Assembly (NCBI GenBank): GCA_002308635.1
Contig: DBWG01000149.1
Coordinates: forward strand, 2,772 to 15,450
Source of the DNA: Ruminococcaceae bacterium UBA1244
Lineage (GTDB): Bacteria > Bacillota > Clostridia > Oscillospirales > Acutalibacteraceae
Length of the DNA stretch: 12,679 nt
Direction: 5' to 3'
Part shown: positions 1 to 5,978 of the stretch, in pieces
Layout: each line of letters starts with the position of its first letter
How positions within the stretch are numbered: the first letter of the stretch is position 1
The notes under the pieces: model-generated
The model's input: the letters and a program-made list of their open reading frames with translations, nothing else
Database searches by the model: none
Told to the model about the DNA's origin: nothing
Position numbers and translations under genes: made by a program

Positions 1-668
1 TCAAGCTCCATCTGCTCAAACTCACGCACACGGAATATGAAGTTTCCGGGAGTGATCTCGTTTCTGAATGACTTGCCGATCTGAGCAACGCCGAAGGGGA
101 CCTTCTTGCGGCTTGTGCGCTGGATATTTGCAAAGTTTACGAAAATACCCTGAGCGGTTTCGGGACGGAGATACAGCTCGTTCTTGCTGTCCTCGGTAAC
201 GCCCTGAAAGGTCTTGAACATCAGGTTGAACTGACGGATATCCGTAAAGTTATGTTTTCCGCAGTTGGGGCAGGGGATAGCCTTTTCTTTGATATAGTCT
301 GTCATCTGCTCGTTGCTCCAGCCGGCGACGTTTGTGCCGTCGAAGTCCTCGATAAGATTATCTGCACGGTGGCGGGTCTTGCACTCCTTACAGTCCATAA
401 GCGGGTCGCTGAATCCGCCGAGATGACCCGAAGCCACCCATGTCTGGGGGTTCATAAGGATAGCTGCATCAAGACCGACGTTATACTTGTTTTCCTGAAC
501 GAATTTTTTGAGCCATGCAGCCTTGATGTTGTTTTTCAGAGCCATGCCGAGAGGGCCGTAGTCCCATGTGTTTGCAAGACCTCCGTAAATTTCCGAACCC
601 GGATATACAAAGCCTCTGCCTTTGCACAGGGCAACGATCTTTTCCATAGTTTTTTCCGTATTTTTCAT
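1..668 (-). CDS. glyQS: Glycyl-tRNA synthetase, homodimer type, N-terminal part (runs off left edge)
   Basis: A class II aminoacyl-tRNA synthetase that charges tRNA-Gly with glycine in the cytosol. The reverse strand reads from ATG at 668 through 222 complete codons to the window edge without a stop. The protein opens with MKNTEKTMEKIVALCKGRGF, followed by the block FVYPGSEIYGG and the family signature NTWDYGPLG. A zinc-ribbon-like insertion follows, with a CKEC pair and a CPNC pair about 50 residues later. Near the edge lies class II motif 2, FRNEITPG, then REFEQMEL. These features fit the single-chain alpha2 enzyme of Gram-positives and archaea, not the alpha2beta2 GlyQ/GlyS form. Full-length relatives have about 460 residues, so roughly half is present. 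The start is fixed by GGAGG at 676-680, 7 nt upstream. A good promoter lies 30-60 nt upstream. The catalytic core motif 3 and the anticodon-binding domain lie outside the window. Confidence 0.96.
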   Translation of the reverse strand, partial: MKNTEKTMEKIVALCKGRGFVYPGSEIYGGLANTWDYGPLGMALKNNIKAAWLKKFVQENKYNVGLDAAILMNPQTWVASGHLGGFSDPLMDCKECKTRHRADNLIEDFDGTNVAGWSNEQMTDYIKEKAIPCPNCGKHNFTDIRQFNLMFKTFQGVTEDSKNELYLRPETAQGIFVNFANIQRTSRKKVPFGVAQIGKSFRNEITPGNFIFRVREFEQMEL

Positions 669-701
669 TTTATTACCTCCGATAATAATGGAATAACTAA
701 C

Positions 702-730
702 ATTATACCACAATTTCCGCCATTGTTCAA
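702..730 (-). promoter_or_regulatory. Predicted sigma-A promoter of glyQS
   Basis: On the minus strand there is a -35 box TTGAAC (725-730), a 17-nt spacer, and a perfect -10 box TATAAT (702-707) preceded by TG, i.e. TGGTATAAT, an extended -10. Transcription would start near 695. That leaves a leader of only about 27 nt before the ATG, too short for a T-box riboswitch. Confidence 0.78.
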
Positions 731-740
731 CACTAATTTG

Positions 741-764
741 ACAAAAAATACCGTAAAATACGGT
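741..764 (-). terminator. Possible second hairpin terminator of the lipoprotein gene
   Basis: Read on the minus strand, ACCGTA-TTT-TACGGT forms a 6-bp stem with a 3-nt loop (750-764) followed directly by ATTTTTTGT. It lies about 20 nt beyond the stronger hairpin at 784-804 and just upstream of the glyQS -35 box. It could be a tandem terminator insulating glyQS, or an AT-rich upstream promoter element; the stem is short. Confidence 0.45.
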
Positions 765-772
765 TTTCGGCA

Positions 773-804
773 CAAAACAAAAAGCAGGAGGTATTTCCTC
801 CTGC
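773..804 (-). terminator. Rho-independent terminator after the lipoprotein gene
   Basis: A perfect 8-bp stem (GCAGGAGG and CCTCCTGC, 784-804) with a 5-nt loop. On the minus strand it is followed by TTTTTGTTTTG. It starts 7 nt after the stop codon of the lipoprotein gene. Confidence 0.88.
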
Positions 805-811
805 CTGTGTA

Positions 812-1276
812 TCAGTTGTTTTCTGTATATGTACGTTCTGTGAGAAAATTGCCTTCACTGTCGTAAACCCTGACGATATGCGAATACTCAGCAAAGCCGT
901 TTTTGATATTTGACCTTATTACTGACTGACATTCGGATTTTAAACTGGTATCCAAAATACTTTCATCCGATATACTATAATTCGGTGCTAAATAAAACTC
1001 ATAAACGAGAGTATTATCATCGGGAAGGTACCACTTGAAATCAGAAATATTCGGGTTGGTTTTTATTGTAGATGAATACAATTTCATTTCCCATTGGGCT
1101 CTTGAGCTTTCGTAAAAGGATTTTATAGACGGTTTTTTCTCTTCTGAGCCGCAGCCGGAAGTGACGACAATACCTGCAAATAAAGTCATCATAAATACGA
1201 GCAGCATGAGAAGTGAAAGTCTTCTTCTGACTTTCATGGAATTGCCGGAGACTGTGCTTTTTGTTGATCTGTTCAT
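812..1276 (-). CDS. Small secreted lipoprotein, possibly DUF4854-like
   Basis: A 154-residue protein predicted to be exported and lipid-anchored on the outer face of the membrane. The N terminus has a basic stretch (KVRRR, residues 15-19), a hydrophobic core (about 20-38) and a lipobox-like VTSGC, with Cys42 as the likely lipidated residue. The -3 position is Thr, which is less usual than Leu or Val. The mature part has about 110 residues. Its pattern of a Leu-Val-Tyr-Glu-Phe strand followed by a Tyr-Asp-Ser-Glu-Gly-Asn turn near the C terminus resembles small DUF4854-type lipoproteins of Clostridia; this is recalled resemblance, not a search result. The start at 1276 is supported by GGAGG at 1284-1288, 7 nt upstream. 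The internal Met14 would give a tidier signal peptide but lacks a ribosome site. It appears monocistronic, with its own promoter and terminator. The function is unknown. Confidence 0.82.
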   Translation of the reverse strand: MNRSTKSTVSGNSMKVRRRLSLLMLLVFMMTLFAGIVVTSGCGSEEKKPSIKSFYESSRAQWEMKLYSSTIKTNPNISDFKWYLPDDNTLVYEFYLAPNYSISDESILDTSLKSECQSVIRSNIKNGFAEYSHIVRVYDSEGNFLTERTYTENN

Positions 1277-1301
1277 AATTGAACCTCCAGATTTTTTTTC
1301 C

Positions 1302-1331
1302 GTGATATCACACGCTGTTAATTATTGTCAA
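1302..1331 (-). promoter_or_regulatory. Predicted promoter of the lipoprotein gene, overlapped by a palindrome
   Basis: The minus strand has a perfect -35 TTGACA (1326-1331), an 18-nt spacer and a -10-like TATCAC (1302-1307) preceded by TG. The -10 sits inside the perfect 10-bp palindrome GTGATATCAC (1302-1311), which could be an operator. The -10 match is only 4 of 6. Confidence 0.5.
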
Positions 1332-1390
1332 TAGAGTATAATATTATTACGAAAAAACATGGATTTTTTATATTTTTTAAAAATTCCCTA

Positions 1391-1419
1391 TTCAAAAACG
1401 AGACGAAATGTGTTATAAT
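1391..1419 (+). promoter_or_regulatory. Predicted promoter of the pyrK-pyrD-...-vanZ operon
   Basis: A -35 TTCAAA (1391-1396), a 17-nt spacer and a perfect TATAAT (1414-1419) preceded by TG, i.e. the extended -10 TGTTATAAT. Transcription would start near 1426, giving a leader of about 27 nt. No attenuator or PyrR-binding hairpin fits in so short a leader. The promoter overlaps in-frame codons upstream of pyrK, which helps exclude the earliest ATG (1408) as a start. Confidence 0.75.
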
Positions 1420-1452
1420 AAAACGGATGATAATATGAAGGGAAGGATCTTT

Positions 1453-2211
1453 TTGAAATATGATGCACAGGACTGTAAGCTGGTGTTTTCTCAGAATCTT
1501 ACGGATACGATATATGACTTCCGTCTCCGGAACAAGGAGCTTGCATCCATCACAAAGCCCGGACAGTTCGTTCAGGTGCTTGTTCCCGGTAAAACTCTCA
1601 GAAGACCGATATCCGTATGTGATATAGAGGACGATGCCATAAGGCTCGTTTTTGAAGTCAGGGGCGAGGGTACCGAGATACTATCTCACACAAAAACAGG
1701 CGAAAACATAAATATCATCGCCCCTCTCGGAAAAGGCTTTGAGCTTGACCCGACAAAGAAAACAATATTCATTGGCGGCGGTATAGGCGTTCCGCCTATG
1801 CTCTACAGCGCACGTCAGTGCGGAGCCAACGCAACCGTCATAAACGGCTTCCGCAATAAGGATGCGGTGATACTTTCGGAGGATTTTGAAAAAGCAGGCT
1901 GCCGTCTTATCGTCACGACTGATGACGGCAGCTTTGGCATACACGGCTTTGTGACACAGCCTCTTGCGGAAATAATTGACGAGGCTGAAATGATATGCGC
2001 CTGCGGTCCGACCCCGATGCTCAGAAACATTGCAAAGATGGCTGAGGAAAAGGGTGTGCCGTGTCAGGTGTCTCTTGAACAGCGCATGGCATGCGGAGTC
2101 GGAGCCTGTCTGGGATGCGCCGTTGCGGTAAAGGACGGAAACGGCGGTACAGTATATAAGCACGTCTGCAAGGACGGTCCTGTATTTTCGAGTGAGGAGG
2201 TTGCTTGGTAA
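1453..2211 (+). CDS. pyrK: Dihydroorotate dehydrogenase B, electron-transfer subunit PyrK
   Basis: The FAD and [2Fe-2S] subunit of class 1B dihydroorotate dehydrogenase. It passes electrons from dihydroorotate oxidation in PyrD to NAD+, in pyrimidine synthesis. It has 252 residues from the proposed start, close to the family norm of about 250-260. The order is a ferredoxin-reductase-like FAD domain with the RPIS motif (51-54), an NAD domain with FIGGGIGVPP and CGPTPM (C184), then a C-terminal cluster site C214-x4-C219-x2-C222-x16-C239. All four cysteines are present. The frame is open from an ATG at 1408, but that codon lies inside the promoter. An ATG at 1435 would have a leader of about 9 nt and no clear ribosome site. 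TTG at 1453 has AAGGA 5 nt upstream and gives an N terminus, (M)KYDAQDCKLV, like other PyrK proteins. The stop overlaps the pyrD start by 1 nt (TAATG), suggesting translational coupling. Confidence 0.93.
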   Translation: MKYDAQDCKLVFSQNLTDTIYDFRLRNKELASITKPGQFVQVLVPGKTLRRPISVCDIEDDAIRLVFEVRGEGTEILSHTKTGENINIIAPLGKGFELDPTKKTIFIGGGIGVPPMLYSARQCGANATVINGFRNKDAVILSEDFEKAGCRLIVTTDDGSFGIHGFVTQPLAEIIDEAEMICACGPTPMLRNIAKMAEEKGVPCQVSLEQRMACGVGACLGCAVAVKDGNGGTVYKHVCKDGPVFSSEEVAW

Positions 2212-3122
2212 TGGCTGATCTTAGTGTTAATATTGCCGGTGTGCATTTCAAAAACCCAATAATCGCAGCGTCCGGAACTATCGGCTTCGGACATGAATAC
2301 AGCGAGTTTTATCCGCTGTCGGTTTTCGGTGGCATATCCTGCAAGGGAACGACGCTGAAGGAGCGTCCCGGAAATCCGCCTCCGAGAATAGCCGAAACTC
2401 CGATGGGAATGCTCAACGCTGTCGGACTGCAGAATCCCGGTGTCGATCACTTCATCGAATATGACCTGCCGTGGCTCAAAAAACAGGATACTGTCGCAAT
2501 CGCAAATGTTGCGGGCAGCACTCAGGATGACTACTGCCGTATGGCGGAGATACTTTCCGAGACCGACATCGACATGATAGAGCTTAATATTTCCTGTCCA
2601 AACGTAAAGGAAGGCGGAGTGCAGTTCGGAACGTCATGTGAATCCGTTGCGGCGATAACAAAGGCTGTAAGAGCCTGCTGCGGAAAGCCGCTCATCATAA
2701 AGCTGTCGCCGAATGTTTCGGATATCGCTTCAATCGCAAAGGCAGCAGAGAGCGAGGGTGCGGATGCGGTTTCACTCATAAACACTCTCACCGGAATGAG
2801 AATAGACATAAACACCCGCAGACCTATAATCAGAAACATAACCGGCGGAATGTCAGGTCCGGCAGTATTTCCTGTTGCAGTAAGGATGGTCTGGCAGGTA
2901 AAGAATGCCGTGAGCATACCGGTCATCGGAATGGGCGGCATAACAACATGGAAGGATGCCGTTGAAATGATGATGGCAGGTGCTGACGCAATACAGATCG
3001 GCACGGCACTGTTCACAGACCCATATTCTCCCGTAAAAATAGCCGAGGGACTTAATGCTTATCTTGACAAAAACGGCATGAAGTCCGCAACAGAGCTTAC
3101 ACATACTGTCATAACGGGATGA
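2211..3122 (+). CDS. pyrD: Dihydroorotate dehydrogenase B, catalytic subunit PyrD
   Basis: An FMN-dependent TIM-barrel enzyme that oxidises dihydroorotate to orotate, the fourth step of UMP synthesis. It works with PyrK as a cytosolic heterotetramer that reduces NAD+. It has 303 residues, the usual length for class 1B. Visible family blocks are NPIIAASGTIGFG near the N terminus, GGISCKGTT, the substrate loop NISCPNVKEGG with catalytic-base Cys129 (Cys, not Ser, marks class 1), IIKLSPN with FMN-binding Lys164, LINTLTGM, and the C-terminal phosphate-binding blocks PVIGMGGI and AIQIGTALF. The start is ATG 2211, 10 nt after GAGGAGG (2194-2200). An in-frame TTG at 2205 is too close to that site. 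Direct adjacency to pyrK supports the 1B assignment. The other pyr genes are not in the window. Confidence 0.97.
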   Translation: MADLSVNIAGVHFKNPIIAASGTIGFGHEYSEFYPLSVFGGISCKGTTLKERPGNPPPRIAETPMGMLNAVGLQNPGVDHFIEYDLPWLKKQDTVAIANVAGSTQDDYCRMAEILSETDIDMIELNISCPNVKEGGVQFGTSCESVAAITKAVRACCGKPLIIKLSPNVSDIASIAKAAESEGADAVSLINTLTGMRIDINTRRPIIRNITGGMSGPAVFPVAVRMVWQVKNAVSIPVIGMGGITTWKDAVEMMMAGADAIQIGTALFTDPYSPVKIAEGLNAYLDKNGMKSATELTHTVITG

Positions 3123-3135
3123 AAGGAAAAACAGC

Positions 3136-3774
3136 ATGACTAAAATGATGATCGTGCGCCACTGTCAGGCTCAGGGCAACCTTGAAAGATTCTTTCAGGG
3201 AAGGATAGACACTGACATAACCCCTCTCGGCGCAAAGCAGATAGAACAGACGGCTCTTCTTTTGAAGGATGAACCGATAGACATAATTTACTGCAGTTCA
3301 AAAAAACGTGCCCGCAAGACCGCCGAAGGAATAAACAAATATCACAATAAGGAGATCGTCACCGATGACGGCATTGTTGAGATAAACGCCGGAAAATGGG
3401 AGGGCGTTCCGCTGTTGCAGGTCGAGGAGATGTATCCTGAACAGTTCTATAACTGGAAGAACGATCCTGCCGCTTTTCATGCACCCGAAGGCGAGAGCAT
3501 GAGCGAGGTCTATGACAGGGTCAGCAAAGCAATAATGAATATCGTGAGAAACAATGTCGGAAAGACTATATGCGTTGTTTCTCACGGGTGCGCAATAATG
3601 AACATAATGTGCTTCCTTCACGGACTGCCCGTTGAGAGGATAAAGGAAATAAAGCTCGGCCCGAATATGTCCGTCAGTACGGCTGCATTTGACGAAGAGC
3701 TTCATCCTTCGGTGCTGTCCGAAAACTATATCGGTCACCTTGGCGGGCTTAGTACAAAAGAGCCGCTGGCGTGA
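3136..3774 (+). CDS. Histidine phosphatase family protein (phosphoglycerate-mutase-like)
   Basis: A 212-residue cytosolic member of the histidine phosphatase superfamily, which hydrolyses or transfers phosphate through a phosphohistidine. The N terminus is VRHCQAQGN, with His9 the predicted nucleophile. The usual motif is RHG, so Cys10 replaces the common Gly. Further family features are the SSKKRARKTAEGI segment, the likely proton donor Glu82 in GIVEINAGKWEG, PEGES, and the second catalytic His150 in VVSHGCAIM. The substrate cannot be told from sequence: relatives include cofactor-dependent phosphoglycerate mutases, alpha-ribazole phosphatase (CobC) and broad-specificity phosphatases. No cobalamin genes are nearby. 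The ATG follows AAAGGA (3122-3127) by 8 nt, and the gene starts 13 nt after pyrD, so it is probably cotranscribed. Confidence 0.9.
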   Translation: MTKMMIVRHCQAQGNLERFFQGRIDTDITPLGAKQIEQTALLLKDEPIDIIYCSSKKRARKTAEGINKYHNKEIVTDDGIVEINAGKWEGVPLLQVEEMYPEQFYNWKNDPAAFHAPEGESMSEVYDRVSKAIMNIVRNNVGKTICVVSHGCAIMNIMCFLHGLPVERIKEIKLGPNMSVSTAAFDEELHPSVLSENYIGHLGGLSTKEPLA

Positions 3775-3792
3775 GAAAAACGGAGGTAAGCT

Positions 3793-4212
3793 ATGATAAT
3801 ACTATCCGTTGACTACGGCAGGGTCAGGACAGGCATTGCCGTTTGTGACAAAAATGAGATGCTTGCGTCTCCGGTGTGTGTCATAAAGGAAGTGCGGCAG
3901 GACGTTCTTGCCGAAAAGATCGCCGTATTGTGTACCGAAAAACAGGCAGAGCTTGTCGTTCTGGGGCTTCCTGTGAACATGGACGGCAGTGAAGGCGAAA
4001 GCGCCGGAAACGTGAGAGCCTTTTCGGAGATACTGTCCGAAAAGACCGGACTGGAGATAGTTCTGCGTGACGAGCGCTGTACTACCGTCACGGCATACAG
4101 CTATCTGAACGATACCGATACGAGAGGAAAAAAGCGCAGGGCTGTTGTTGACAGCGTTGCGGCAGTAATAATACTTGAAGATTATTTAAGATACAGGAGG
4201 AATGGCTTATGA
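3793..4212 (+). CDS. ruvX: RuvX/YqgF family pre-16S rRNA nuclease
   Basis: A 139-residue RNase H-fold nuclease of the RuvX (YqgF) family, at the usual family length. It is named as a putative Holliday junction resolvase. Work on the E. coli protein supports a role in maturing the 5' end of 16S rRNA. Visible features are the first catalytic Asp in SVDYGRVRTGIAV (D7), the GLPVNMDGSEG loop, the DERCTT motif (93-98), and the last acidic residue D120 in DSVAAVIILEDYL, so the acidic active site appears complete. GGAGG at 3782-3786 lies 6 nt before the ATG, and the gene starts 18 nt after the phosphatase gene. Its stop overlaps the next start as ATGA, a typical coupling arrangement. Confidence 0.95.
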   Translation: MIILSVDYGRVRTGIAVCDKNEMLASPVCVIKEVRQDVLAEKIAVLCTEKQAELVVLGLPVNMDGSEGESAGNVRAFSEILSEKTGLEIVLRDERCTTVTAYSYLNDTDTRGKKRRAVVDSVAAVIILEDYLRYRRNGL

Positions 4213-5228
4213 GTGTTCTTCCGGGGCAGAAGCTGACAATAGGCGAATTGTATGTATCCATGGCGATGGGACTGATACTTTATTTGCTTCCGGGCGACCT
4301 GAAAAATCCTGAATATTCGATCTATCTATCGGAGACTAATGTATTTCTTGCAGCATTTGCGATATCAGCGGTATTCTTTCTTGTAATAAAGCGCTATGAA
4401 GCGATGGGAGCAATGCTTCTTACGGATTCACTGATAACCGCAGGAGCGTTTGTGTTCACCATAATAAACGGTGCAGTTTCGGACGGAGGAGATTTCTGGC
4501 CGGTACTGAGCGATTATCAGCTCATAACGATGTCGATACTCTGGTCGGTGCCGTTTTTTATAACGGTGCTTTTCAGGCTTTTCTCACATGATTCACGGGA
4601 CACTAATGAAACACGCATGGGTTTTGTAAGGTTCCTGTCCCTGAGCCTTGCAGCACTGATGATAATTTACTTCATGGTGATCATTTTTAGACAGGTCATA
4701 CCTCAGAGTCCGAACATCTCACCGGAGCGCAGCGTCTACTTTGTTCCTTTTGAAATGATAGGCAGGTGCTTTGAAAATATCGGAGAATGGGGTCTTTCAT
4801 ACATTGTCTGGAACGGCACTCTCCTTGCGCCGCTGACTTTCAGCCTGATGATACTCAGTCCGAGAGTAAAGTTCTGGCACATCCTGTTCATATCATTTGC
4901 ATTCGGTCTGACGATAGAGATATTCCAGTTTGCATTCAATACAGGGTCAGTATATTCTGACGATGTCATACTTTATGTGTTTGGCGGTTTTATGGGTTTC
5001 CTGTTCAAAAAGATACTCGACTATCTCAGGTCGCTGTTTACTATAGGTCAGGACAAGAATATGCTCAGCCTGAAATATACTCCCATCGAAAGCAGACCTC
5101 AGAGAGCTGTGACCGAGACCTTTGATGTTGACGAAAAAGAGGACTTTGACGAAAATTTCAGCGATACCAGCGAGTTCCAGCTCATAACCGATGAGCTTCT
5201 GAGGGAACATTCCGAAAAAAACGGCTGA
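4209..5228 (+). CDS. VanZ-like family membrane protein
   Basis: A 339-residue integral membrane protein with about eight hydrophobic segments, roughly at residues 13-29, 45-62, 68-88, 101-121, 142-163, 200-217, 223-243 and 254-272. Residues about 165-275 fit a VanZ-like domain: FVPFEMI, then NGTLLAPLTFSLM, a FGLTIEIFQFAFNTGS segment and SDDVILYVFGGFMG near the end. VanZ itself gives low-level teicoplanin resistance by an unclear mechanism. Most chromosomal members have no known role, so resistance is not claimed here. The soluble C-terminal tail (about 275-339) is strongly acidic and carries a Phe-Asp-Val-Asp-Glu-Lys-Glu-Asp-like stretch, unusual for a short VanZ protein. The start overlaps ruvX by 4 nt, with AGGAGG (4195-4200) 8 nt before the ATG. 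It is the last gene of the operon. Confidence 0.85.
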   Translation: MSVLPGQKLTIGELYVSMAMGLILYLLPGDLKNPEYSIYLSETNVFLAAFAISAVFFLVIKRYEAMGAMLLTDSLITAGAFVFTIINGAVSDGGDFWPVLSDYQLITMSILWSVPFFITVLFRLFSHDSRDTNETRMGFVRFLSLSLAALMIIYFMVIIFRQVIPQSPNISPERSVYFVPFEMIGRCFENIGEWGLSYIVWNGTLLAPLTFSLMILSPRVKFWHILFISFAFGLTIEIFQFAFNTGSVYSDDVILYVFGGFMGFLFKKILDYLRSLFTIGQDKNMLSLKYTPIESRPQRAVTETFDVDEKEDFDENFSDTSEFQLITDELLREHSEKNG

Positions 5229-5236
5229 CAGAACAG

Positions 5237-5273
5237 CGCACATCCCAAATTTCTGAGGGATGTGCGTTTTTTT
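5237..5273 (+). terminator. Rho-independent terminator of the pyrK-vanZ operon
   Basis: A perfect 10-bp stem CGCACATCCC / GGGATGTGCG (5237-5246 and 5257-5266), a 10-nt loop and seven T residues (5267-5273). It starts 8 nt after the vanZ-like stop codon. The convergent mecA-like gene ends at 5272, inside the T tract. The minus strand has no U tract directly after the stem, so it mainly serves the plus strand. Confidence 0.93.
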
Positions 5274-5841
5274 ATGCTCCGAAAGCAGCTCCCATTATCC
5301 CGACAGCATTGTCAAGTGCGGCAGGAACTGCGTGTTCACGGAGAAAGGAGACATAGACTCCGCTCCTGTGTTTTTTGCAGGAGTATTCAGAGATCGTATC
5401 GAGGTGGCTCTTTCTGATCCTGAAGCTTTCAAACAAAACAAGACAGTATTTTCCGCCGAAAAAATATACGGAGCTTTTATAGTTCCTTCCTTTCATCCGG
5501 TACAGCGCCCTGATACAGCAGATCAGATCTTCAATATCACAGAAGTCAAAAATATAGGGTTCGCTGTCTGTTTTGATCCTGTAGTTTTTTCTCGGGCTTT
5601 TTTGCAGTACCGTTATCAGGAGCAGACAGCCATGTTCGTGCTTCATCGCTTCGATAAATACCCTTTTCCCCGAAAGCTCCATTCCGGTTTTAATGGAAGC
5701 GCTGCGCAGAAGCTCCCTGAGTATCCTGCGTGAATGTGTTCCCGATATGTCAAGTTCCTCAAAGCTGATGTTCATTTTTTCGAGATCGTCCTCACAAAGA
5801 GAAATGATGATCCTTGTTCCGTCAAGCTGACCGATATTCAT
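5272..5841 (-). CDS. mecA: MecA-like adaptor protein
   Basis: A 189-residue protein with the two-part layout of MecA. In Bacillus, MecA brings substrates such as ComK to the ClpC/ClpP protease, acting in the cytosol as an adaptor. The N-terminal half shows the family pattern: a MNIGQLDGTRIIISL strand, a DLEKMNISFEEL segment and a helix ILRELLRSA. The C-terminal half has FDFCDIEDLICCIRAL, SSVYFFGGKYCLVL and FLREHAV, which align by eye with B. subtilis MecA FGDFEDVISL, LYSFENRYYLYV and ISEHAL. The linker between halves is shorter than in Bacillus MecA (218 residues). The C-terminal tail is unusually Ala/Gly-rich. GGAG at 5849-5852 lies 7 nt before the ATG. The gene is alone, with its own promoter, convergent with the operon and divergent from the DUF3810 gene. 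Its targets in this organism are unknown. Confidence 0.78.
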   Translation of the reverse strand: MNIGQLDGTRIIISLCEDDLEKMNISFEELDISGTHSRRILRELLRSASIKTGMELSGKRVFIEAMKHEHGCLLLITVLQKSPRKNYRIKTDSEPYIFDFCDIEDLICCIRALYRMKGRNYKSSVYFFGGKYCLVLFESFRIRKSHLDTISEYSCKKHRSGVYVSFLREHAVPAALDNAVGIMGAAFGA

Positions 5842-5873
5842 AGTATCACTCCGTCACATGGTTTCCTGTTGAT

Positions 5874-5902
5874 ATAGTATTACAGCCGTCCGTTTTTTGC
5901 AA
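5874..5902 (-). promoter_or_regulatory. Predicted promoter of the mecA-like gene
   Basis: The minus strand has TTGCAA (5897-5902), a 17-nt spacer and TACTAT (5874-5879). Each box matches the consensus at 4 of 6 positions. Transcription would start near 5867, about 26 nt before the ATG. Confidence 0.5.
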
Positions 5903-5929
5903 TCAATAATTATTGGAAACTTTGCATCA

Positions 5930-5958
5930 TTGTAAATTCCGCAGGCGTGTGATAGAAT
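5930..5958 (+). promoter_or_regulatory. Predicted promoter of the DUF3810 gene
   Basis: TTGTAA (5930-5935), a 17-nt spacer and TAGAAT (5953-5958) preceded by TG, an extended -10. Transcription would start near 5965, only about 14 nt before the ATG and inside or next to AGGAGGG. The leader would be very short, so the exact start is uncertain. It diverges from the mecA-like promoter, with about 28 nt between the -35 boxes. Confidence 0.5.
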
Positions 5959-5978
5959 CAATATGAGGAGGGAACAGA

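Noticed and set aside
669..700. T-box riboswitch for glyQS
   Set aside because: The predicted transcript leader is only about 27 nt, and no specifier loop or T-box sequence is seen.
738..743. A perfect TTGACA on the plus strand
   Set aside because: No -10 box lies 16-18 nt downstream and there is no plus-strand gene after it; it falls in the flank of the minus-strand hairpin at 750-764.
252..866. A 204-codon plus-strand open frame across the glyQS start and lipoprotein end
   Set aside because: It crosses two minus-strand genes, two terminators and a promoter, has no ribosome site, and its product resembles nothing; it is antisense to the conserved synthetase.
1337..1342. TATAAT on the plus strand in the lipoprotein/pyrK intergenic region
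   Set aside because: No -35 box fits well (only CTGTTA at 16 nt). The extended -10 at 1411-1419 is a better promoter and closer to pyrK.
5260..5733. A 157-codon plus-strand open frame opposite mecA
   Set aside because: It starts inside the operon terminator and lacks a ribosome site; the minus strand shows a coherent MecA-like protein.
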